Assembly (NCBI GenBank): GCA_937978655.1
Contig: CALJUX010000075.1
Coordinates: forward strand, 1-64,000
Direction: 5' to 3'
DNA length: 64,000 bases
Source: an uncultured Chromatiaceae bacterium
GTDB taxonomy: Bacteria; Pseudomonadota; Gammaproteobacteria; Enterobacterales; Alteromonadaceae
The notes under the pieces are model-generated. The model saw only the letters and a program-made list of their open reading frames with translations, was not told where the DNA came from and did not search any database. Positions 1 through 9,453 of this stretch are shown piece by piece. Each line of letters starts with the position of its first letter. Positions within the stretch are counted from its first letter, which is position 1. Both the position numbers and the translations under genes were made by a program.

Positions 1-1047
<1,047 letters not shown>

Positions 1048-1049
1048 GC

Positions 1050-1733
1050 ATGCTGCAATTTGAGCAGGTGAGCAAAAGCTATCCGGGCGGTTTTGTTGCC
1101 CTGGATCGGGTCAGTTTCGAATTGCAAAAAGGCGAAATGGCCTTTTTGACCGGCCACTCCGGCGCCGGCAAAAGCACGATGCTGAAGCTCATCAGCCTGA
1201 TTGAACGGCCGTCAGCCGGTCGTGTGGTGATCAACGGCATTGATTTATCTGGTATCAGGTCCAGTCAAATTCCGTATGTGCGGCGGGATATCGGCATGAT
1301 TTTTCAGGATCACCGCCTGCTGATGAATCACAGTGTGTTTGATAACGTGGCGTTACCACTGGTGATCGAAGGCTTTACCGGCCGCGATATGGCAAGGCGG
1401 GTCCACGCCGCGCTGGATCAGGTCGGTTTGCTGGATAAAGCCCGTTGTTTGCCGGCAACGTTATCCGGTGGTGAAGCGCAGCGTGTTGGCATTGCCCGGG
1501 CCGTGGTGAACAAGCCGCCGCTGTTATTGGCCGATGAGCCGACCGGCAATCTGGACCCGGATTTGTCGAAAGATATCATGCGGGTGTTTGAAGCCTTTAA
1601 TCAGGCTGGCGTGTCGGTACTGGTGGCCAGCCACGATTTAAGCCTCATCGCGCGGATGCGCTACCGCACTATGACGCTCAAAAGCGGCAAAATGATCAAT
1701 GATGGTTTGCTGCACAGTGAGGAAGCGCAATGA
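1050..1733 (+). CDS. ftsE: FtsE, cell division ABC-type ATPase
   Basis: FtsE is the cytoplasmic ATPase of the FtsEX complex, which activates septal peptidoglycan hydrolysis through EnvC; an envC gene lies 5 kb downstream. The 227-aa product has Walker A GHSGAGKST (residues 35-43), signature LSGGEAQ (138-144) and Walker B LLLADE (158-163). Length matches the family (about 222 aa). It starts 2 bp after the ftsY stop and its stop overlaps the ftsX start (ATGA), so the three genes should be co-transcribed and the last two translationally coupled. Confidence 0.97.
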   Translation: MLQFEQVSKSYPGGFVALDRVSFELQKGEMAFLTGHSGAGKSTMLKLISLIERPSAGRVVINGIDLSGIRSSQIPYVRRDIGMIFQDHRLLMNHSVFDNVALPLVIEGFTGRDMARRVHAALDQVGLLDKARCLPATLSGGEAQRVGIARAVVNKPPLLLADEPTGNLDPDLSKDIMRVFEAFNQAGVSVLVASHDLSLIARMRYRTMTLKSGKMINDGLLHSEEAQ

Positions 1734-2704
1734 GTATTTTGTTCAGCGGTCGCGCCAGTGGCGCCAGCGACAGCGCGCCGGGTCTGTTGCAGAAGTTTGT
1801 GATGGGCATAGTGACGCACCTGCGTCAGGCTGTTTCGAGCCTGGGAGAATTGTGGCGCAGCCCGATCTGGACGCTGGTTACTATTGCGGTGCTGGGCGTC
1901 AGTATGACGTTGCCGGCCACTTTGCATGTGTTGGTGAAAAACCTGCAGCAGGTCAGCAGCAGTTATGACCAGTCATTTGAGATCAGTCTGTTTCTGAAAA
2001 ATGACGTGTCTGAGACCGATATCGCGACGCTGGTGACACTGCTGCAAGGCGATCGGGACGTGGCCAAAGTCCGGCTGATTGATAAGACCGCAGCGATGGC
2101 GGAGTTTAAGCAAGAGTCCGGTTTTGGCGAAGCCATCGCATTTTTAGATCAAAATCCGCTGCCGGACGTGCTGCTGGTGACCCCGGCGCAAAACCAGCCG
2201 GCCGCCGCAGAAGCGCTGTTAAACAAATTACAGAAAGAACGTTTTGTTGAACTGGCCAAGCTGGATATCAGCTGGCTGGAGCGGCTGGCGGCGATCATGT
2301 CGCTGGTGCAGCAGGTGGTGTATACCATTGCCGCTTTGTTACTCAGTGGGGCATTGCTGGTGATCGGCAATACCATACGCCTGCTGATTATGGACAAAAA
2401 AGCCGAGATTGAAGTGATGAAGCTGGTGGGTGCGACCGACAGTTTTATCCAGCGGCCATTTTTATATACCGGCATCTGGTTAGGCGTGTTTGGTGGTTTT
2501 CTGGCCTTTCTGGTGATTGAACTGATGCTGTTCTGGTTGCGGGGTGCTATCGCCAACGTGACGCAGCTGTACCAGAGTGGCTTCAGTCTGAATGTGCTGA
2601 CTCTGCAGGAGTTTGGCCTGTTAATGCTGATTGCAGTGGCTCTGGGACTGGTAGGTTCTTACCTGGCGGTGCGCAGCCATATTAAAGCTATCGAGCCCTG
2701 TTAA
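1730..2704 (+). CDS. ftsX: FtsX, cell division permease-like protein
   Basis: FtsX is the membrane partner of FtsE; its periplasmic loop recruits EnvC to the septum. The 324-aa protein has the family topology: a cytoplasmic N-terminus, a membrane segment near residues 45-65, a periplasmic domain of about 120 residues, and three further membrane segments near 196-215, 245-267 and 296-316. The ATG overlaps the ftsE stop by 4 nt and has a GAGGAA ribosome binding site. A small GCCCT/AGGGC hairpin spans the stop codon and may weakly separate it from the convergent gene. Confidence 0.96.
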   Translation: MSILFSGRASGASDSAPGLLQKFVMGIVTHLRQAVSSLGELWRSPIWTLVTIAVLGVSMTLPATLHVLVKNLQQVSSSYDQSFEISLFLKNDVSETDIATLVTLLQGDRDVAKVRLIDKTAAMAEFKQESGFGEAIAFLDQNPLPDVLLVTPAQNQPAAAEALLNKLQKERFVELAKLDISWLERLAAIMSLVQQVVYTIAALLLSGALLVIGNTIRLLIMDKKAEIEVMKLVGATDSFIQRPFLYTGIWLGVFGGFLAFLVIELMLFWLRGAIANVTQLYQSGFSLNVLTLQEFGLLMLIAVALGLVGSYLAVRSHIKAIEPC

Positions 2705-2727
2705 AGGGCCTGCGCACGAGCCCGGTG

Positions 2728-3951
2728 TCAGCCTGCGGCGGCTTCCTGCATCAGGCCATGCGCCCAGCTGACCGCATCCAGAAAGGTCATGCTTAAATCC
2801 CGCGCTTTACCAAACAATTGCGTCGTTAATTGCTGCTGCAAATCCCACTCGCCATTTTCATAGGCTTTGGTTAATTGCAGATAAAGCCCGAGTCTTCCCT
2901 GATGTTCCAGCAAGGCCGCTTTGATTTCCGGCAGTATGGGTAAATCGTCCAAAAGTTGCTGCAGCGGCTGTTCCAGCAGCGCATCAACCAGCGAAAACAG
3001 TCCGGTCAAAAATGCGGCTGGCGGGTTGTCGGCATCGCCCATCAGCGCTGCCAGCTGGTCACAAAACCGGGCGCGCACAATCGACATATGCAATAACTCA
3101 CTGGGGCCATCTTCTTTCAGGTTGGCCAGCGCCAGCAAGGCAATAAACTTTTTCAGTTCCCCTTCGCCCATATACACCATGGCGTGTTTGAGTGAGCCTA
3201 TTGGCTGTTCGCGGGCAAAACTGGCACTGTTAACAAAACGCAGCAGTTTATACGACAGGCCGAGGTCACGCTCCACGATGGCGGTCAGCTTTTCAAAATC
3301 AAGGCGAATAGCGCTCGACTCGGCGATCAGCAGTAATAAATTCAGTTTGCTGCTGGCGATTTTTTTATGTTTTAACATTTCCGGCCGGGCAAAAAAGTAG
3401 CCCTGGAACAAGGTGAAACCGAGTTGCTGCAGCTTTTCATATTCGGCCTGAGTCTCAACTTTTTCGGCCAGCAAGGTCACGGCATGATGTTTGACCCTGG
3501 AGATATATTTGCTGATTTGCAGGATATTAAATTGCCGTACATCCACTTTTATAAAGCTGATGTACGGCAGAAAGATGTCCCACTTCGGGTCAAAGTCGTG
3601 GTCGTCCAGCGCCAGTTTATAGCCCATCCGGTGCAGCTCGCGGCAGGCGGTCAGCAGTTCCATGCTGATGGGAACCGTCTCCAGCACTTCAATCACCATA
3701 CTGTTTGGGTGAATCGAGGTGGGGAAATGGTGGATCAGCGTATCGGCAGAAAAATTGATAAAGGCCTGATGGCCGCCGGTAATTTTTTCCACGCCCATCA
3801 GTAAATGATGTTCAGTGATGAGTTTTGAGGTGGCCTCGTCGGCATTGATATCGGGAAAACTGTTTTGTACACCGTCACGAAACAACAATTCATAACCAAA
3901 CAGGTTTTTATGCTGATCAAAGATCGGCTGGCGTGCCAGGTAACAATACAT
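2728..3951 (-). CDS. EAL and HDOD domain signalling protein (YuxH/CdgJ-like)
   Basis: This 407-aa protein begins MYCYLARQPIFD and carries an N-terminal EAL-type domain (about residues 1-200, containing GYELLFRDG) followed by a C-terminal HDOD domain (about 200-400). That arrangement is COG3434, to which the Vibrio motility regulator CdgJ belongs. The EAL half lacks the usual ExLxR and DDFGTG signatures (it has LDDHDFDPKW), so phosphodiesterase activity is doubtful and a binding role is more likely. An open frame continues upstream, but the ATG at 3951 has a well-placed AGGAG and starts exactly at the conserved region. It interrupts the usual ftsX-rpoH neighbourhood on the opposite strand. Confidence 0.88.
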   Translation of the reverse strand: MYCYLARQPIFDQHKNLFGYELLFRDGVQNSFPDINADEATSKLITEHHLLMGVEKITGGHQAFINFSADTLIHHFPTSIHPNSMVIEVLETVPISMELLTACRELHRMGYKLALDDHDFDPKWDIFLPYISFIKVDVRQFNILQISKYISRVKHHAVTLLAEKVETQAEYEKLQQLGFTLFQGYFFARPEMLKHKKIASSKLNLLLLIAESSAIRLDFEKLTAIVERDLGLSYKLLRFVNSASFAREQPIGSLKHAMVYMGEGELKKFIALLALANLKEDGPSELLHMSIVRARFCDQLAALMGDADNPPAAFLTGLFSLVDALLEQPLQQLLDDLPILPEIKAALLEHQGRLGLYLQLTKAYENGEWDLQQQLTTQLFGKARDLSMTFLDAVSWAHGLMQEAAAG

Positions 3952-4157
3952 CGACAACTCCTGAACCAGGGGCCGGAACCGGCCGTAAGCAACATGATAT
4001 ACAGGTCTGGCGGGGCCAACGTCCGATGTTTTTAACAGGACCAGACAACTGATCAGATGCCTTGAGCATATCGGAAAATCGCCGTTTGTCTTATGCGGAT
4101 ATATTCTCAAATTCACATTTTAATACAATTTGGTTCTTAAAAACGCCGGAACCGGCA

Positions 4158-4184
4158 TTAGCACTCTCTGTCAAAGAGTGCTAA
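4158..4184 (+). promoter_or_regulatory. CIRCE operator (HrcA site) upstream of rpoH
   Basis: The sequence is TTAGCACTC-N9-GAGTGCTAA, a perfect 9-9-9 inverted repeat identical to the CIRCE consensus bound by the heat-shock repressor HrcA. It ends 37 bp before the rpoH start codon. CIRCE elements normally precede groESL or dnaK operons. hrcA is not in this window, so regulation by HrcA is inferred from the site alone. Confidence 0.9.
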
Positions 4185-4221
4185 CATGAGTCCACTTTCA
4201 CATCTCCCAAGGAGTTTGTTC

Positions 4222-5076
4222 ATGACCAAAGCGAATCAATTGATGACATTGTCAGTCGCAGGCAGCGGTAGCCTCGAGGCTTATACCCACGCTGTCAGCA
4301 CTATTCCGATGCTGTCGGCTGAAGAGGAACGCGCTCTGGCTGAACGTCTGCAGCAACACGGCGACCTGGAAGCGGCCCGTCAGCTGATTATGTCGCATTT
4401 GCGCTTTGTGGTGCATATCGCCCGCAGCTATTCAGGTTACGGCTTGCCGATTGGCGACCTGGTACAGGAAGGCAATATCGGTCTGATGAAAGCAGTCAAA
4501 CGCTTTGACCCTTCTGTCGGGGTGCGTCTGGTGTCTTTTGCCGTGCACTGGATTAAAGCTGAAATTCATGAGTTTGTACTGAAAAACTGGCGCATCGTGA
4601 AAGTGGCAACCACCAAAGCCCAGCGCAAACTGTTTTTTAATCTGCGTAAATCGAAGAAAAACCTTGGCTGGTTCAGCCAGGATGAAGTGAAAAACGTCGC
4701 CGAATCTTTAGGGGTGCCGGAATATGAAGTGCGGGAAATGGAAGCGCGGATGAGCAACCATGACCTGGCCTTTGATGCACAGGACGATGACGACGACAAC
4801 AATTTCAGTGCGCCGGTGTTTTTCCTTGACGACAAAACGTCAGACCTGGCCAACAATTTTGAAGAAGATCAAAGCGAAGGCGCAGCATTAGAGCGATTAC
4901 AAGCCGCGGTGCGTACGCTGGACGACCGCAGTCAGGACATTATCCGCGCCCGCTGGCTCGACAATGAAAAACTGACGTTGCAGGAACTCGCCGACCGCTA
5001 TCAGGTGTCTGCTGAGCGCGTGCGTCAGCTGGAAAAAAATGCCATGAAAAAACTGCACGCAGCGATGGTTGCCTGA
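4222..5076 (+). CDS. rpoH: RNA polymerase sigma-32 factor (heat shock)
   Basis: RpoH directs RNA polymerase to heat-shock promoters. Starting at the ATG with AAGGAG 7 nt upstream gives 284 aa, the same length as E. coli RpoH; an in-frame ATG at 4186 lacks a ribosome binding site. Visible are region 2 (GDLVQEGNIGLMKAVKRFDP), the RpoH box (QRKLFFNLR) and the region 4.2 helix-turn-helix (LQELADRYQVSAERVRQLEK). An Asp-rich stretch (DAQDDDDD) lies between regions 3 and 4. Unusually, a perfect CIRCE operator sits in front of the gene. A strong hairpin terminator follows directly. Confidence 0.98.
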   Translation: MTKANQLMTLSVAGSGSLEAYTHAVSTIPMLSAEEERALAERLQQHGDLEAARQLIMSHLRFVVHIARSYSGYGLPIGDLVQEGNIGLMKAVKRFDPSVGVRLVSFAVHWIKAEIHEFVLKNWRIVKVATTKAQRKLFFNLRKSKKNLGWFSQDEVKNVAESLGVPEYEVREMEARMSNHDLAFDAQDDDDDNNFSAPVFFLDDKTSDLANNFEEDQSEGAALERLQAAVRTLDDRSQDIIRARWLDNEKLTLQELADRYQVSAERVRQLEKNAMKKLHAAMVA

Positions 5077-5091
5077 GTTTTTCCTGTTGAT

Positions 5092-5127
5092 AAAAAAATG
5101 CCAGAGCTTGCTCTGGCATTTTTTTAT
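5092..5127. terminator. Intrinsic terminator after rpoH
   Basis: The hairpin ATGCCAGAGC-TTG-CTCTGGCAT is flanked by a run of A on the left and seven T on the right, so it can work on both strands. It begins 15 bp after the rpoH stop. Confidence 0.9.
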
Positions 5128-5250
5128 GTCCATGGAAGGACGGTATGCCGAAAATGCAGGAGCAATTTTTCGGCGATGTCCATGGAAGGACGGTACGCCG
5201 AAAATGCAGGAGCAATTTTTTGGCGATGTCCATGGAAGGACGGTACGGTG
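5128..5250. repeat. Tandem 50-bp intergenic repeat (2.4 copies)
   Basis: Unit 1 is 5128-5177, unit 2 is 5178-5227, and a partial third unit covers 5228-5250; the period is exactly 50 bp and units 1 and 2 differ at only a couple of bases. Each unit holds two hairpins. One is GTCC-ATGGAA-GGAC. The other is GCCGAAAA...TTTTTCGGC with an inner TGC-AGGA-GCA. Both show GGA in the loop when read as plus-strand RNA. Six-frame translations of the array are not believable proteins. The array lies between the ends of the convergent rpoH and yibQ-like genes. Confidence 0.88.
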
Positions 5251-5319
5251 AAGCAGGGCTTTCGGAACGCCAACAGTTTGGCGTTTCGCCTGATGAACGC
5301 CATTCGTTCTGTGAATGGA

Positions 5320-5386
5320 AAAATGCAGGTACCGGTACCACGTACGTGGTACCCAGAGCTTTTTCGGCGATGTCGATGGAAGGATC
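5320..5386. repeat. Diverged fourth repeat copy containing a 20-bp palindrome
   Basis: AAAAATGCAGG (about 5320-5329) and TTTTTCGGCGATGTC-GATGGAAGGA (about 5360-5382) match the two halves of the 50-bp repeat. They are separated by about 30 bp holding a perfect 20-bp palindrome at 5334-5353 (GGTACCACGT and its mirror). It looks like a repeat copy broken by an insertion. A separate 8-bp-stem hairpin (AACGCCAA/TTGGCGTT, 5266-5285) lies between this copy and the main array. Confidence 0.7.
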
Positions 5387-5389
5387 AGT

Positions 5390-6490
5390 CTATCGAAATA
5401 ACAGCGGCACTGTCGATACAGCAACCGGCACTTCGACCGGTTGCGGGTAAAAGCGTCGCCACTCAGGCTCAGCAACCGGCGCCGCTGCAGGCGTATCAAA
5501 ACCCGGCAACTGCGGCAGATAAGGCGGATGCCACGGGATAAGCTCAGGCACTGGCTCCACAATCTCACTGACGACTGGCGGTGGCACAATAGTGACCGGC
5601 TCTGTGGTCAGCAGCGCAGGTTCTTTGACCACAGTGCTGGTTGTTTCCGCCGCTGTCGATGGGGTGGCTGGTTTTGTTTTCAGCGCTGGTGCTTTGGTGG
5701 CACTTGCAGTATTGGCTATCAACTGCGCCGGCGTGGCCGGTAAATCCAATAACGCCGACGCCGGTACCACTTTAATCCCTTGCTGTGCCAGACGCGGTAA
5801 GTTTTTCTTCAGATAACGATAGGTTTCCGGATAAGGATGACCGATAGCCACGGCATGGCCATGATGTTTGGCCAGCTGGATCAGCTGATTAAACTGCCGG
5901 TCCAGCGCTTTGTAGGATTTGTCGTTATCCAGAAACACATCGCGGCTGCGGCTTTTCACGCCATGTTTTTGTGTGGTCGCGGTCACCACACTTTTGCCGG
6001 TGGTTTTACTGTCAATAAAATACAGACCCCGTGCTGCCACCACCTGCATCACCCAATCCATTTGCTCAGGCAATGAGGTATAAAGGCTGCCCATATGGTT
6101 ATTGACGCCGATGGCCTGCGGCACACTATCCAGTGCTTTATTCAGCGCTTGCTGGACCTGCTGTTTATTCATTGGCCGGCGCAGCGCACCTTTACCCAAT
6201 AAATGGTTTTGCGCCACCGCTTCCATCGGCATATGTAACATGATTTCTTTGCCATGCTGGCGGGCGAGGGTAATCATGTCGTGACCGTTTGGCGTAAATG
6301 GCATCACAGCCATAGTCAGAGCGTACGGCAGACGGATAATGTCCGGGTCGACTTTCTGATAACCGATATCGTCGATGATGATCGCCACTTGCGGCGGCAG
6401 GGATTGCGCCTGCACCGGCAGCGACAGACAACAAACAACTGAGAAAAGCTGGAAAATACGCACGCTGGAATGATTCACTGATCTTGGCAA
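5390..6490 (-). CDS. Divergent polysaccharide deacetylase family protein (YibQ-like)
   Basis: The 366-aa product belongs to the YibQ/DUF610 family. It has a signal peptide (hydrophobic stretch ending near PVQAQS, about residue 30), then the deacetylase-like fold with VAIIIDDIGYQ, MPF, HMPM, NNHMGS and FIDSKTT, typical of this family. The C-terminal third (from about residue 250) is a Pro/Ala/Thr/Val-rich low-complexity tail not expected in E. coli YibQ. It follows envC and gpmM in the same direction, as in E. coli. The start is uncertain: TTG at 6490 and GTG at 6478 are both possible and neither has a clear ribosome binding site. The substrate is not established. Confidence 0.85.
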   Translation of the reverse strand: MPRSVNHSSVRIFQLFSVVCCLSLPVQAQSLPPQVAIIIDDIGYQKVDPDIIRLPYALTMAVMPFTPNGHDMITLARQHGKEIMLHMPMEAVAQNHLLGKGALRRPMNKQQVQQALNKALDSVPQAIGVNNHMGSLYTSLPEQMDWVMQVVAARGLYFIDSKTTGKSVVTATTQKHGVKSRSRDVFLDNDKSYKALDRQFNQLIQLAKHHGHAVAIGHPYPETYRYLKKNLPRLAQQGIKVVPASALLDLPATPAQLIANTASATKAPALKTKPATPSTAAETTSTVVKEPALLTTEPVTIVPPPVVSEIVEPVPELIPWHPPYLPQLPGFDTPAAAPVAEPEWRRFYPQPVEVPVAVSTVPLLFR

Positions 6491-6528
6491 AGCGCCGGCT
6501 GAATTTCAGGCCGGCATTATGCCTGTTG

Positions 6529-7689
6529 TTACGGATTTCGCAACCAGCGCAGCGGGTCTGCCGCTGCACCTTTTTGCCGGATCTCAAAATATAAGCCGCT
6601 GCGGTCACGGCCGCCGCTCTGGCCGACCAAAGCCAGATGGTCACCCGTGCGCACAACGTCGCCCGGGGATTTCAGCAGGCTTTGGTTATGGCCGTACAAA
6701 CTCATCAGGCCATTGCCGTGGTCCAGTACGATGACCCAGCCGTAGCCACGCAGCCAGTCGGCATAAATCACCTGACCATCCGCGACTGCCCGTACCGGCT
6801 GACCGTTGGCCGCCTGGATCAGGATGCCGCTGGCGGTGGTTTGTCCGCCTTGTGCTGCCCCAAACTTCTGCACGACAGTGCCTTGCACCGGCCAGGGCAA
6901 CTGGCCCTGTTTTTTCCCTTTGTAGGTCAGCCGGCGGTTGGCCGCTTCGGCTTTTAATTTGCTGATGGTGCTCTGCAGGCTTTTTTCATTGTCTTTGAGA
7001 TACGCCAGCTGCTGTTTTTGCTCGTCAAGTAAGCGGCGTAATTTGCTGACGCTCTGCTGCTGGGCCTGTTTGGCCGCCAGCAGTTCTTGTTGCTGCGACG
7101 TCAGCTCGTCCAGCCGCAGGCTTTGTTCCTGCCGCGCCTGCTCTTCTGCGCTGGCGAGTTGTGCCAGCGCGCTGACCGTTTGTTTCAGCGCCTGCAGCTG
7201 TTCGATCCGGGCATTGTTAAAGTACTGATAATACGTCAGTAACCGTTCCAGCTTCAGCGCATCCTGCTGATTAAGCAGCAACTGGGTATAGTCGTGCCCA
7301 CCAACCTGATAGGCGGCTTTGACCTGGGCGGCCAGTAACTGTTGCTGGGTTTGTCGTTGCTGTTCCAGCTGCTGCTGACGACTGTGCAGGGCCGCCAGCT
7401 TCTCATCGAGTAACTGCAACTGTTGTTGCTGTACAGCCAGCGCAGCCGCGGCTTCAGCCAGACGGACATCAGCCTGTTTCAGCTGTTGTTCGGTGTCACG
7501 CAACTGCTGCTGCTGGCGCTGGCGTTGCTGTTCGGTGCGGGCAATATCCTGCTGTACCGCTTTTAGCTCTTGTCGCGCTTTGGCGGTATCGGATTGCTGC
7601 GCCTGCGCTGAGATACTCAGCAGCAGGCTCAGCAGCAGGCTGGCGCCGGTTATTGCCCTGTGCGCCCGCTGGCGTGAAAGGTTGATCAC
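6529..7689 (-). CDS. envC: EnvC, murein hydrolase activator
   Basis: EnvC is the periplasmic activator of the division amidases AmiA/AmiB and is controlled by FtsEX. Translation most likely starts at GTG 7689, which overlaps the gpmM stop (GTGA) and gives 386 aa beginning with a signal peptide (cut near SAQAQQ). A Gln-rich coiled coil follows (about residues 35-260), then a LytM/M23 domain (about 270-386). The M23 zinc ligands are missing: the usual HxxxD region reads SGILIQ, and the final HxH reads GLYFE. This is as expected for a non-enzymatic activator. Coupling to gpmM and the following yibQ-like gene matches E. coli. Confidence 0.94.
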   Translation of the reverse strand: MINLSRQRAHRAITGASLLLSLLLSISAQAQQSDTAKARQELKAVQQDIARTEQQRQRQQQQLRDTEQQLKQADVRLAEAAAALAVQQQQLQLLDEKLAALHSRQQQLEQQRQTQQQLLAAQVKAAYQVGGHDYTQLLLNQQDALKLERLLTYYQYFNNARIEQLQALKQTVSALAQLASAEEQARQEQSLRLDELTSQQQELLAAKQAQQQSVSKLRRLLDEQKQQLAYLKDNEKSLQSTISKLKAEAANRRLTYKGKKQGQLPWPVQGTVVQKFGAAQGGQTTASGILIQAANGQPVRAVADGQVIYADWLRGYGWVIVLDHGNGLMSLYGHNQSLLKSPGDVVRTGDHLALVGQSGGRDRSGLYFEIRQKGAAADPLRWLRNP

Positions 7690-9230
7690 CGTAGCTGAAA
7701 CAGCACTTTGCCGGTCATCTCTGCCGGCACCGGCATGCCAAGCAACGTCAGCATCGTCGGGGCTATGTCGCTCAGGATACCGCCAGTCACCACATCCGCC
7801 GGCCGGCCGACATAAATCAGCGGCACCGGATCTGAGGTATGCGCGGTATGCGCCTGCCCCGATTCGTGGTCGACCATTTGCTCGGCATTGCCGTGATCGG
7901 CGGTGATAATACATTCACCTCCGACGGCCTGCAGCGCTTCGACAACCCGGCCAATACAATGATCAACCGCTTCCACCGCTTTCACTGCGGCAGACAGAAT
8001 GCCGGTATGGCCCACCATATCGCCGTTTGGATAGTTGCAGATAATGACGTCAAACTTTTCACTGTGAATGGCTTCGACCAGTTTATCGGTGAGCAGTGTT
8101 GAATTCATTTCCGGCTGCAGATCATAAGTGGCGACATTGGGTGACGGAATTAAAATGCGCTCTTCACCGGGGAATACCTCCTCGCGGCCGCCACTGAAGA
8201 AGAAGGTGACATGGGCGTACTTCTCGGTTTCAGAAATGCGCAGCTGGGTTTTCTGATGCTTGGCCAGCCATTCGCCCAACACGTTATTCAGGCTCTCCGG
8301 CGGATAAGCCACCGGCGCTTTGATGTCGGCGGCATATTCCGTCAGCTGGACAAAAGCACCAAGCTGCACCACCCGTTTACGGGCGAAGGCGTCAAAAGCC
8401 GGCTCAGTGAAAGTGCGGCTGAACTGGCGGGCGCGGTCGGCGCGGAAATTCATAAAAATCAGCGCATCGCCATCCTGTAACCGGACCGGCTCGCCGTTAT
8501 CACCGACAATGGCAGTGGCTTTGACAAATTCGTCGTTTTCACCGCGTTCATAAGCAGCCTGTAAGGCCGCGACGGCATCAGTGGCGGTATAAGCTGCAAC
8601 AGCATCCACAATTAAATCATAGGCTTGCTCGACACGGTCCCAGCGTTTGTCGCGGTCCATGGCAAAATAGCGGCCGACGACGCTGGCGATTTGGCCTTTA
8701 CCCAGTTCAGCACAACGTTGCTGTACCCGGCGTAACGACGCTTCGGCACTGCGTGGCGGGGTGTCGCGGCCATCAAGGAAGGCATGCAGGTAAATTTTGT
8801 CAGCGCCCTGACGCGCGGCCAGTTCAATCATGGCAATTAAATGGTCTTCGTGACTGTGCACACCGCCGGGGGATAATAATCCCATTAAATGCACAGCCTT
8901 GCCGGCGGCGACGGCCTGTTGTACTGCGCCGGTCAGCACGGGGTTTTCAAAAAAATCGCCATCGCTGATGGCTTTGGTGATGCGGGTCAGTTCCTGATAA
9001 ACCACCCGGCCTGAGCCTAAATTGACATGACCGACTTCAGAATTACCCATCTGCCCGTCTGGCAGACCCACATCCATACCTGAGCCGGAGATCAGGCTGT
9101 GCGGGCAATCCCGCCACAACCGGTCCATCACCGGGGTATTGGCTTGCACAATGGCATTATCAGCCGGATCTTCGCGATAGCCCCAACCATCCAGAATCAA
9201 AAGTACCAGGGGTTTGCCAGACTTAGCCAT
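7686..9230 (-). CDS. gpmM: 2,3-bisphosphoglycerate-independent phosphoglycerate mutase
   Basis: This enzyme interconverts 3- and 2-phosphoglycerate in glycolysis using two Mn ions. The 514-aa length fits the family. The N-terminus has LILDGWG (metal ligand Asp14) and the catalytic serine in GNSEVGH (Ser64). Further signatures are FLDGRDTPP, NFRADRARQ, and near the C-terminus CNYPNGDMVGHTG and ITADHGNAEQM. The ATG has GGAG upstream. It heads the gpmM-envC-yibQ set. Confidence 0.97.
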   Translation of the reverse strand: MAKSGKPLVLLILDGWGYREDPADNAIVQANTPVMDRLWRDCPHSLISGSGMDVGLPDGQMGNSEVGHVNLGSGRVVYQELTRITKAISDGDFFENPVLTGAVQQAVAAGKAVHLMGLLSPGGVHSHEDHLIAMIELAARQGADKIYLHAFLDGRDTPPRSAEASLRRVQQRCAELGKGQIASVVGRYFAMDRDKRWDRVEQAYDLIVDAVAAYTATDAVAALQAAYERGENDEFVKATAIVGDNGEPVRLQDGDALIFMNFRADRARQFSRTFTEPAFDAFARKRVVQLGAFVQLTEYAADIKAPVAYPPESLNNVLGEWLAKHQKTQLRISETEKYAHVTFFFSGGREEVFPGEERILIPSPNVATYDLQPEMNSTLLTDKLVEAIHSEKFDVIICNYPNGDMVGHTGILSAAVKAVEAVDHCIGRVVEALQAVGGECIITADHGNAEQMVDHESGQAHTAHTSDPVPLIYVGRPADVVTGGILSDIAPTMLTLLGMPVPAEMTGKVLFQLR

Positions 9231-9453
9231 ACATGCTCCGCTTCTCGTTGCTTGATCAACATTTTTCTTTATCTTGGTGTCACAGTCATCTTACCGAAAA
9301 TCAGCGGTGACTCCAATCAATGCTGTGCAGAAACTGTGCGATCAGCCGCAAGCATGGCTGCAAGGGCGCGGTGGCGGCGGGCCAAGGGCTGTTTTTGCCC
9401 CGGAAACCCGTTATACTCCGGCGCCTGAGCTTTGACCAACTGAACGGAATGTT

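Noticed and set aside
4120..4160. Sigma-32 or sigma-E promoter for rpoH
   Set aside because: CTTAAAA and CCGGCAT are too close together for sigma-32, and no GAACTT...TCTGA pair was found; only a loose TACAAT at 4124 is seen.
5069..5541. Proteins encoded across the repeats after rpoH
   Set aside because: Frames over the 50-bp repeats only exist because 50-bp units cycle through frames; no start signals, and they run antisense into the yibQ-like gene.
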